Below are positions 9,601 to 15,992 of a stretch of 64,000 nucleotides of DNA, piece after piece. Below the pieces are notes generated by a model, which was not told the origin of the DNA, ran no database searches, and was given only the letters and a program-made list of their open reading frames with translations. The DNA comes from an uncultured Methanospirillum sp. (lineage in GTDB: Archaea; Halobacteriota; Methanomicrobia; Methanomicrobiales; Methanospirillaceae): assembly GCF_963668475.1 (NCBI RefSeq), contig NZ_OY764544.1, positions 496,001 through 560,000 on the forward strand, given 5' to 3'. Each line of letters begins with the position of its first letter. Position 1 is the first letter of the stretch. The translations under genes were made by a program, and so were the position numbers.

Positions 9601-9799
9601 GCATTTGAAAATCTGATACGATCGCATCATAAAGATCTAATCTCAGATGTACAAGTGCTTCTTTTGCAGATTGGACAGTAGTAACGGTAAACCCCCATCT
9701 TCTCTCCAGGTATAGTTTCCCGATCTCAAGGAGAGATGGCTCATCATCTACATAGAGAATGTGATACGGATTCTCGTTATGATTTATTCGGATTGACAT
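6641..9799 (-). CDS. Hybrid sensor histidine kinase: receiver, PAS domains, GAF, HisKA-like, HATPase
   Basis: 1052 residues, cytoplasmic (no membrane helix). The N-terminal receiver has D18/D19 and phospho-acceptor D63 (IVSDFQMPEMDG). PAS domains follow at about 150-270, 315-435 and 445-560, then a GAF-like region at about 570-710 with several cysteines (PCEKTCEQEFHMC), and another PAS at about 725-845. The kinase core has SSITRHDILNMI as the phospho-acceptor helix, then a HATPase with NLLDNSIRHG, WEDNGIGIP and GFGLFLV. It probably senses cytoplasmic signals through several PAS/GAF modules and is itself a phosphorelay target through the receiver. No dedicated output regulator adjoins it. A weak TATA-like TTTAAA lies near 9870. 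Confidence 0.92.
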   Translation of the reverse strand: MSIRINHNENPYHILYVDDEPSLLEIGKLYLERRWGFTVTTVQSAKEALVHLRLDLYDAIVSDFQMPEMDGIELLQEIRIQYHDLPFILLTGRGREEVVIKALNAGADFYLQKGGDPTVQFAELANQLVKAIQKKQAEYDRLHAEQALMEREEMFRTIFDSSPVSITTISCLNARIQTVNSSFLSMTGCTEDEVIGKTFSELGLFSDYQIRWFKEICQEKSCITDIPATLTGKRGDQIEVLITTTPITSTHSPFLLTTFVEITQQNQNVSEVIQHNDCIHSIEEQPTSAEEGHTEDTVEMRMRNEGVLASEQKFKFLVDCCHEGILLTDLQGVILFANKATVRMVEFEDCSEVIGRNVLEFISEESREEVRLRYVQVGKNSEPLYSHHKIITRTGKEVFIESMGRIHTYNSTSALLITVRDVTDRLLSDEALKINDMRFQAVCENAGSWIWEIDSEEIYRYSNSVVEQILGYKPDELVGKVHFYNLLDPASRDDPCNDSIIAFSNFGPIKDHVYLFKHKNGNTVVLNISSTPAYDKRGRISGYYGVSENITKRKATESDFQKLVGTLVRKTGLSAIRNICEILRSWLQADCVIFGKLNPDHSGLHAISMILDGKEISDGYYSLPGTPCEKTCEQEFHMCTDNVIKMFPTADILKQFQFRGYCGTPIRNYEGKPIGVLCVLSRKPLDPPEGIREVMDIIAGKAAAEIERSQIEDALRESEEKFRMLVVLSLDGIIIIDKNGILLFGNQAAGRIFDLDIQKLIESGDQNVLEFISPESRDRVIYEIGHVAEVIEPYTVDYQAVTSSGQKIWIEGIGKEITFHDSPAILLSLRDITTRKQMEDAILRKNKQLNLLSSITRHDILNMIMVIQGSLEIIQMDYSDPGLIEYVQKMRIAANTIKTQIEFSRFYQDMSSHTAQWFDLTSCIPLEHVPPEIHLKNNLNGFRVYADQMLGKIFFNLLDNSIRHGQVVTTIRVGSYVDSENLIIVWEDNGIGIPADLKEKIFELGFGKNTGFGLFLVREILSLTGITIHETGTYGTGARFELTFPNGMFQYI

Positions 9800-10021
9800 A
9801 CCTTCAACGTATTATTTGGAGAGGTCAGGCAGAGGAACCAAATCGGCTAATTTCTTACAATTATTCAGTCTCTTTAAATGCATACTCGATTCACTACAAT
9901 ACCGATACTATCAATGCATGATTCTGATTAAATGCCAATCTTAAAATTCTGATGGGCATATATATTCTAGAAAATTCTGAATACCACCATTATGAATATT
10001 CTAACAACCCTGTCACAGGTT

Positions 10022-10039
10022 ATAGATTTTTTAATCTAT
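10022..10039. repeat. Short AT hairpin in the 9800-10473 intergenic region
   Basis: ATAGATT and AATCTAT pair around a run of T, giving an AT-rich stem-loop. The whole 9800-10473 gap separates divergent genes. Apart from this hairpin, two TGGCGCC palindromes and the promoter of the V4R gene, I see no coding sequence in it. Confidence 0.4.
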
Positions 10040-10056
10040 GGCGGATAAACTGGTGG

Positions 10057-10072
10057 TTACTGGCGCCGATAA
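10057..10072. promoter_or_regulatory. TGGCGCC palindrome site 1
   Basis: TTACTGGCGCCGATAA is one of four intergenic sites sharing the core TGGCGCC with AT-rich flanks (others at 10267, 22239 and 24793). It is a candidate binding site for an unidentified transcription factor of the signalling genes. Confidence 0.45.
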
Positions 10073-10266
10073 CTTTTTCATATCAAATATCCAGATTGTG
10101 ATCATTTCAGAAGCAATCTTCCTGCAATTATTATATGTCAGATAATTTCACAATGAATACCCGATTTCGAAAGATGACGTATTCAGGATCTGATGCTATC
10201 ATAAAAGAGTCTGAATAACAATTATTATCCAAATACATAGGAATCCAATATTAAATTATGACATAT

Positions 10267-10282
10267 TTATTGGCGCCAATAA
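10267..10282. promoter_or_regulatory. TGGCGCC palindrome site 2 (perfect)
   Basis: TTATTGGCGCCAATAA is a perfect 16-base palindrome, the best copy of the four-site family. It lies about 110 bases upstream of the predicted TATA box of the V4R-kinase-regulator operon. Confidence 0.5.
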
Positions 10283-10389
10283 AGTCATCTTCATATTTTC
10301 CCGGCTTTCATATGTAAGTTAACGGTTTATCTAACACAAAAAAGGTAGAAAATGGTTATGCCACAATTATTCGAGTATCAGTAGAGATG

Positions 10390-10404
10390 AACTATATTAT
10401 AGTT
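10390..10404 (+). promoter_or_regulatory. Palindromic TATA region of the V4R operon
   Basis: AACTATATTATAGTT is a perfect palindrome centred on a TATA-like sequence 70-85 bases before the ATG at 10474. A start near 10420 would give a leader of about 50 nt. Because it is symmetrical it could also be bound by a dimeric repressor. Confidence 0.45.
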
Positions 10405-10473
10405 TTAATATGATGACATGTGTAAGATAACTCTGGTAGATAATACTCCCCCGTAATTCAGGTGACCAACAAT

Positions 10474-10995
10474 ATGGATCAAAGAGAGAAATTTACATTT
10501 ACATGGGATCTCATTGGAGATCCAACAGAAGGAAGGCCGAATTTAGGTCCTCTTGTTCCTCTAGAAGTATACAGGCTCATGCAATACTGTTTGCGTGAGG
10601 TCATAGAGGATAAACTGGGTGTTAAGCAGGGTGAATCTGTTATTTATGAAGCTGGGAAAAAGGCAGGAGTTAGTTTTTACCATCATGTCCTGCCACCCAC
10701 TACAGATCATCAGGAGTTCATCCGGGCCCTCCAGGATACATTAAAAGAATTAAAAGTTGGAATATTCAGGATTGAACAAGGTGATCTGGATGGGAATTTA
10801 ATTACTGCTTCAGTATCTGAAGATCTCGACTGTTCAGGATTGCCAGAACTCGGGTATGGAGTCTGTACGTATGACGAAGGATTTCTTGCAGGTATCTTTG
10901 AACAATATACAGGAAAAAAATGTCAGGTGCGGGAGATCGACTGCTGGTGTACAGGCGAGAGAACGTGTCGGTTCAGCATTGAATTACATTCATAG
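10474..10995 (+). CDS. Stand-alone V4R domain protein, probable small-molecule or redox sensor
   Basis: 173 residues from the ATG at 10474, chosen because AGGTGA at 10460-10465 is an excellent ribosome binding site eight bases upstream; a GTG at 10462 would add four residues. The fold matches the V4R (4-vinyl reductase) family: VYRLMQYCLREVIEDKLG, YEAGKKAGVSF, the central GYGVCTYDEGFLAG, and a C-terminal cysteine group C157-W-C159 then C165 in CTGERTCRF. In methanogens a V4R domain is the redox-sensing part of the regulator MsvR, where cysteines change oxidation state. A similar sensing role is inferred here. It heads an operon with a histidine kinase (11 bases downstream) and a response regulator, so it may feed a signal to that kinase. 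Confidence 0.85.
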   Translation: MDQREKFTFTWDLIGDPTEGRPNLGPLVPLEVYRLMQYCLREVIEDKLGVKQGESVIYEAGKKAGVSFYHHVLPPTTDHQEFIRALQDTLKELKVGIFRIEQGDLDGNLITASVSEDLDCSGLPELGYGVCTYDEGFLAGIFEQYTGKKCQVREIDCWCTGERTCRFSIELHS

Positions 10996-11006
10996 TTAGC
11001 AAAAGA

Positions 11007-12482
11007 ATGATAGTACCTAAAAAAAATAATGTCTCAACTATTGCTGAAGATGGGGCATCTGAATCAGATCTAACACAGGCTCTTAAACTCATCACGTCAT
11101 TCATTCAGACAAAAGGAAAAATACCTGATCTCCTCCCGGGAACACAGGAGGAACAGGAATTACTCATATCAATCCTCGTCACATTAAAAAGTTCACAACA
11201 TCATTTACTCGAAATATCAGAAGGGAAACTTGATTCCAATATTGAATTACGAGGCACTTTTGGTGGAGCATTAAAACATCTCCAATCAAATTTACGACAT
11301 CTGACCTGGAAAACTCAGGCAATAGCGAAGGGAGACTTTAGTCAGAAAGTCGATTTTCTTCATGATTTCTCGATCGCATTTAACTCTATGGTCAAGGACT
11401 TAGAAGATGCAAAGAAGGCACTTCTACAAAAAAACCATGAGATCCAGGCGGTAAATAGGTCGTTATCCATAAGCACAGAACAATACAAATCCCTGATACT
11501 TACCTCACCAATCTCAATATGTATTGTTCATAATGGAGAAATAGTCCTTACAAATCATGCATTTAGTAAAATGCTCCATATTTCCTCTCTTAAAATGATT
11601 GAACCCAACACATTTATTCGATATATTCATCCAGATCAAATCGCTCATTTTTCTGAGCAACTGTCCCTGTCCTCTGAACCGGGAGTGAACTGGAATCAAT
11701 TTGAAGAGGAGATGGTCTGTGAAGATGGAACTACAATCAATACAGAATTTGTTGCAACAGATATTATTTTTGAGAATAACCCCTCAATACTCTTTTTTAT
11801 ATATGATATCACGACAAGAAAAAACCATGAATTGCAGATTCTGAGTTCACTTCAGGAAAAAGAGATTCTGCTAAAAGAGGTGTATCACAGGGTAAAAAAT
11901 AATCTGCAGATAATCTGGTCTCTCCTCTCAATACAATCACGACAGGTAAAAGACGAAACAGTTAAAGAGTATTTTATTGAGTGCCAGAATCGCATAAAAT
12001 CTCTTGCATTGCTGCATGAAACCCTGTATCGGACCGATAATCTCCGGGATATAAATTATGGGGAGTATCTCACTCAGATCACAACCAATTTAATAAAAAC
12101 GTACAATATCAACTCTGAAGAGATCTCATTAGAAATAGAAGCCTTTGAAACGACAATTCCACTCTCTCTTGCTGTACCCTGCAGTCTCATAGTCAATGAG
12201 ATGGTAACAAACTCATTAAAGTATGCTTTTAATCAAACAGGAAAAGGAACAATCAAGATACTATTTACATACAACCTTGCAACCAAAACATATCATCTTG
12301 ATTACCGTGATTCAGGCCCGGGATTTCCTGATGGGATAAACCCACAACAGACAAAATCTCTAGGAATGCAGTTAATCTATGGGCTGACCAAACAACTTAA
12401 AGGAACAATTTTTCAGCAGAACGATAATGGTGTCCATTTTACTATCGAATTTCCTTTAGGTTCAGATCAGGATGAAATATGA
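11007..12482 (+). CDS. Soluble sensor histidine kinase, HAMP-like + PAS + HisKA_2 + HATPase
   Basis: 491 residues without membrane helices. Residues about 60-150 look like two HAMP-like helices (EGKLDSNIELRGTFGGAL; AKGDFSQKVDF). A PAS domain follows at about 160-270. The dimerisation domain is of the HisKA_2 type, EVYHRVKNNLQIIWSLLSIQ, with the phospho-acceptor His in the YHRVKNN motif. The HATPase has NEMVTNSLKYAF, DYRDSGPGFP and GMQLIYGL. Its stop overlaps the start of the next gene by four bases (ATGA), so kinase and regulator are translationally coupled and probably partners. The V4R protein just upstream may provide its input. Confidence 0.92.
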   Translation: MIVPKKNNVSTIAEDGASESDLTQALKLITSFIQTKGKIPDLLPGTQEEQELLISILVTLKSSQHHLLEISEGKLDSNIELRGTFGGALKHLQSNLRHLTWKTQAIAKGDFSQKVDFLHDFSIAFNSMVKDLEDAKKALLQKNHEIQAVNRSLSISTEQYKSLILTSPISICIVHNGEIVLTNHAFSKMLHISSLKMIEPNTFIRYIHPDQIAHFSEQLSLSSEPGVNWNQFEEEMVCEDGTTINTEFVATDIIFENNPSILFFIYDITTRKNHELQILSSLQEKEILLKEVYHRVKNNLQIIWSLLSIQSRQVKDETVKEYFIECQNRIKSLALLHETLYRTDNLRDINYGEYLTQITTNLIKTYNINSEEISLEIEAFETTIPLSLAVPCSLIVNEMVTNSLKYAFNQTGKGTIKILFTYNLATKTYHLDYRDSGPGFPDGINPQQTKSLGMQLIYGLTKQLKGTIFQQNDNGVHFTIEFPLGSDQDEI

Positions 12483-13495
12483 ACGATGAGCGAAAGAAGA
12501 TCCTTATTGTAGAGGATGAATTTATCACCGCTATGGATTTGGCTGAAAATCTTGAATTTATGGGATTTTCAGTAGCTGCTACCACCGATACAGCAGAAGA
12601 AGTCTTATCTCTGGCTCTGGAACATAGCCCAGATCTCATTCTCATGGATATCAATCTAAAGGGAGAGATGACTGGAATTGAGGCATCAAATCTTATAAAA
12701 AATAACCTGGATATTCCAATAATTTTTTTAACAGGACAATCAGATGATGTCACCATCTCAAAGGCCATAGAATCCGAACCTTTTGGATATCTTATAAAAC
12801 CTTTTGATGATCGAAGTCTTAAAACCTCAATTGCGATGGCCTTGTACAAATATTCGGTTGAACAAAAAATTAAATCGAGTGAATTGAGATATCGCACTAT
12901 TGCTGAATCTTCAGATAATTTTATTGCAATTCTGGATGCAGAATTAAAGTTTGAATATATCAATAATGCAGGTTTGTCATTGTTACAGACAATACCAGAC
13001 AGGGTTATCGGATCATCGATATCAGATTACATATCATCTCCTTTTGTGGAAGAGATTGTTCAGGAGATACATAATGTCATTCAATTAAATGAAAAAAGAC
13101 ACGTACAAGGACAATTAATAATCAAAGATCAGGAAATGTGGATAGATTCTACCCTCATACCTTTAAATCAAGATTGTAGTGATCGCAGTCAGATTCTCTG
13201 GATTGCAAATGATATCACAGATTCTGTTCGTCTTCAAAATAAGCTAAACGAAGAGGGCATAATCCAAATTGAAAAAAATATGGAGCAATTCCAGATCTTA
13301 AATGATGAAATCAGGAACCCACTCTCCATTATTGCCACCTGCGTTTCACTTGATGAACCCCCATCAGGACCGCAAATACTCAAAGCTGTGAAGAGAATTG
13401 ATGATATTGTAACACAACTGGACAAAGGATGGATCATCTCAAATAAGGTCAGAACATTTCTACTACGTCATTATCAACATGGAAAATTGTTGTAA
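12479..13495 (+). CDS. Response regulator with PAS domain and degenerate histidine-kinase dimerisation helix
   Basis: 338 residues. A receiver spans about 5-125 with E12/D13, phospho-acceptor D57 (LILMDINLKG) and the Lys of LIKPFDD. A PAS domain covers about 135-255. The C-terminal part resembles a kinase dimerisation helix, but where related archaeal kinases read N-D-H-I-R-N-P-L this one reads NDEIRNPL, with Glu277 in place of the phosphorylated His, and there is no ATP-binding domain. It is therefore a receiver-PAS protein with a pseudo-kinase tail, likely working through protein contacts. It overlaps the kinase gene by four bases. Confidence 0.88.
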   Translation: MNDERKKILIVEDEFITAMDLAENLEFMGFSVAATTDTAEEVLSLALEHSPDLILMDINLKGEMTGIEASNLIKNNLDIPIIFLTGQSDDVTISKAIESEPFGYLIKPFDDRSLKTSIAMALYKYSVEQKIKSSELRYRTIAESSDNFIAILDAELKFEYINNAGLSLLQTIPDRVIGSSISDYISSPFVEEIVQEIHNVIQLNEKRHVQGQLIIKDQEMWIDSTLIPLNQDCSDRSQILWIANDITDSVRLQNKLNEEGIIQIEKNMEQFQILNDEIRNPLSIIATCVSLDEPPSGPQILKAVKRIDDIVTQLDKGWIISNKVRTFLLRHYQHGKLL

Positions 13496-13629
13496 TAACG
13501 ATTATCCTTCAAATTATATTTTTTATAAAAAAGTTTACAATATGAAAGGGAAAACAAGAGAGAAATTCAGATCAGGGAAAGGCAAAAAGATCTATTCTAT
13601 TCGTGAGATATAAACCGGACAACTAATTC

Positions 13630-15804
13630 ATGAATTATTCGATAGTATTTACCGGACTTTCCCTATTTACTGGAATGCTCATACTGAGCCTTCTCGTTGG
13701 TACACTCAGAGGATCAAGAGACAATTATACAGCGATCTCACTATTTTCATCTTTGGCATTGTATTGTTTCGGATATGCTCTTGAATTGCAATGTTTTCCC
13801 CTTCCTGGTACACTTCAGATCATCGGAATAGAATACATAGGTATCGTCCTTGCCCCTGTTTCTGTATTTATCCTAATAGTAAAATATATTGGAACATCTA
13901 CCCGGACAATCAGAAGAATGCTCCCATCTCTTCTCATGATTCCGGTAATTACCCTGGCAATCATCTGGAGCCCATTCATAATCCCCTGGTTCTATGAACA
14001 GGCATGGATGAACACCACATCGATTCTTCCGGGTTTTGAGATGAAACCAGGTATCTGGTGGTTTGTAATCTCCTTTTGGAATGTTTCACTACTTACTGCC
14101 AGTCTGGGTATCCTGATTAAAAAAATTATTACAAATCAGGATACTAATCAAAAGTTATCGATTCTGATCTGTATTGGAGTAATAGCTCCATTGTTGAGCA
14201 TTTTTTTAAATTTTTATCTTCGAAATAGTATACCAATAGATACCACTCCCTTTTCTCTTCTAATTACGGGAATCACAATTTATCCAGCTATAAATAAATA
14301 TAATTTTTTGAATATTGTTCCGGTAGCATATGCAACAGTATTTAATACTCTCGGTTCAGGGCTTATCGTCCTAGATAGTCAGGGAAGAATTCGTGAGATT
14401 AACAGAGAAGCAGAAAAAATCTTTTCTGTTTCCAAAGCAGGAGTGATCGGAAAAAAAATACAGACTAGTCTTCCAATGGGCGATTTTCTGTATAAAATGA
14501 TAGATCATTCATCTGAAAAGAAAGAAGAGATAGCACTATCAATATCAGGAAAAATTGAATTTTATCTCGTCGATGTAATTCCCTTTGATCAAGGCAATGT
14601 AAAACAAAGTGGAAGCATTCTTATGGTATCCTGTATTTCGGAATGGAAAGCCAAGGAAGATAAGTTGATTGAATATACAGGGATTATCGAGATCCGAAAT
14701 TCAGAACTCAATGATGCATATAAAGAACTTAAAATAAAACAGAATGCTCTGAAGGAGAGCGAAAAATCTCTTACAAAAGCTCATGAAATTGCAGGAATTG
14801 GTATATACGAATGGAATATCGCTACAAACCAAATATTTGTTTCAGATGAACTATTACACATATTTGGACTCAATCAAAACAATAGAACGCCATCATTATC
14901 TGCTCTCCTCAAATTAGTAAAAGACTCATATTTTGACCTGGTATCAGCATCTTTTGATTCATTACTCAAATCAGGGACTCCTTTTACCATCGAATTCTGG
15001 ATAACCCGGATAGATGGAACCCAATGTGCACTTTTAGGGAAAGGAGAAATTAACCATGACGATGTGAACGGAGAGAGAGCCATCACGTTCATTTTTCAGG
15101 ATATTACTGAAAGAAAACTGATGGAAGAGGAGATTCATGAGGCATACCTTGAAAAGGAGATCTTACTTACAGAAATTCATCACCGGGTGAAGAATAACAT
15201 GCAGATCATCTCTTCACTCCTCTCTATGCAGTCACGAACCATCAAAGATCCAGAAATCCAGATGATATTTAAAGAGACCCAGGCACGGGTTCGATCCCTG
15301 GCCCTCGTACATGAGCAACTGTATCAGTCAACAAATCTTAATAAAATTAATTATCGCGAATATATTCAAAAAATATCGAAATATTTTATGCAATCTCATG
15401 AAATTACGAAAGGAACAGTTACATGTAACCTTGTTTGCCCGGATGTAGATCTTACGATAGAGAAAGCAGTACCTTGTAGTTTAATACTTTCTGAATTATT
15501 TACAAATTCATTTAAACATGCATTTTGCGATGGCCAAAAAGGAGAGATTACGATCCAGTTTTTATTTAATCCTTTATCTAATCGATATACACTTGATTAC
15601 CGGGATAATGGTAAAGGATTTACTGATATAACCCAATACAATGAAGGATTCGGATCTATTCTGATTAATGGTCTTGTCAGACAGCTATCAGGACATGTTT
15701 CAGTTGATAGTCTGAATCCCGGAGTTCATTACTCTATCACCTTCCCAGGTATTAATCCGAATACCAGACAAGATCCAGTGAGCATGGAGAGAATACAGAA
15801 TTAA
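13630..15804 (+). CDS. Membrane histidine kinase with N-terminal 7TM sensor, two PAS domains, HisKA_2 and HATPase
   Basis: 724 residues. Seven hydrophobic helices fill about 1-225, as in the '7TM histidine kinase N-terminal' family (TFSLFTGMLIL..., GYALELQCFPL, GIEYIGIVLAPVSVFILIVKY). PAS domains follow at about 230-340 and 375-490. The HisKA_2 helix reads EIHHRVKNNMQIISSLLSMQ, and the HATPase has SELFTNSFKHAF, DYRDNGKGF and LINGLVRQL. It closely parallels the soluble kinase at 11007-12482 in its catalytic half, suggesting duplication. The ligand of the 7TM region is unknown. It starts 134 bases after the previous gene and may have its own promoter. Confidence 0.9.
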   Translation: MNYSIVFTGLSLFTGMLILSLLVGTLRGSRDNYTAISLFSSLALYCFGYALELQCFPLPGTLQIIGIEYIGIVLAPVSVFILIVKYIGTSTRTIRRMLPSLLMIPVITLAIIWSPFIIPWFYEQAWMNTTSILPGFEMKPGIWWFVISFWNVSLLTASLGILIKKIITNQDTNQKLSILICIGVIAPLLSIFLNFYLRNSIPIDTTPFSLLITGITIYPAINKYNFLNIVPVAYATVFNTLGSGLIVLDSQGRIREINREAEKIFSVSKAGVIGKKIQTSLPMGDFLYKMIDHSSEKKEEIALSISGKIEFYLVDVIPFDQGNVKQSGSILMVSCISEWKAKEDKLIEYTGIIEIRNSELNDAYKELKIKQNALKESEKSLTKAHEIAGIGIYEWNIATNQIFVSDELLHIFGLNQNNRTPSLSALLKLVKDSYFDLVSASFDSLLKSGTPFTIEFWITRIDGTQCALLGKGEINHDDVNGERAITFIFQDITERKLMEEEIHEAYLEKEILLTEIHHRVKNNMQIISSLLSMQSRTIKDPEIQMIFKETQARVRSLALVHEQLYQSTNLNKINYREYIQKISKYFMQSHEITKGTVTCNLVCPDVDLTIEKAVPCSLILSELFTNSFKHAFCDGQKGEITIQFLFNPLSNRYTLDYRDNGKGFTDITQYNEGFGSILINGLVRQLSGHVSVDSLNPGVHYSITFPGINPNTRQDPVSMERIQN

Positions 15805-15860
15805 TTTTTTTCCCAGGAAAAGATCAATGGATAATGAATATGTAAGTCATAAAAATCTCT

Positions 15861-15917
15861 TATGAGATATAAATATGAAAAAATTACTCGTTTATTTGGC
15901 ACTTGATATATCTCATA
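15861..15917. promoter_or_regulatory. 11-bp inverted repeat upstream of the HTH-PAS gene
   Basis: TATGAGATATA (15861-15871) and its reverse complement TATATCTCATA (15907-15917) are separated by 35 bases, 75-130 bases before the start of the HTH-PAS regulator. The spacing would suit two half-sites for a dimeric DNA-binding protein, possibly the downstream regulator itself. Confidence 0.4.
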
Positions 15918-15992
15918 CAAAACTTGAATTTCTAAATTACATCGATACGATCTGATAAGGGCTGATGAATTATTAATCACAGGTGATCTGAA

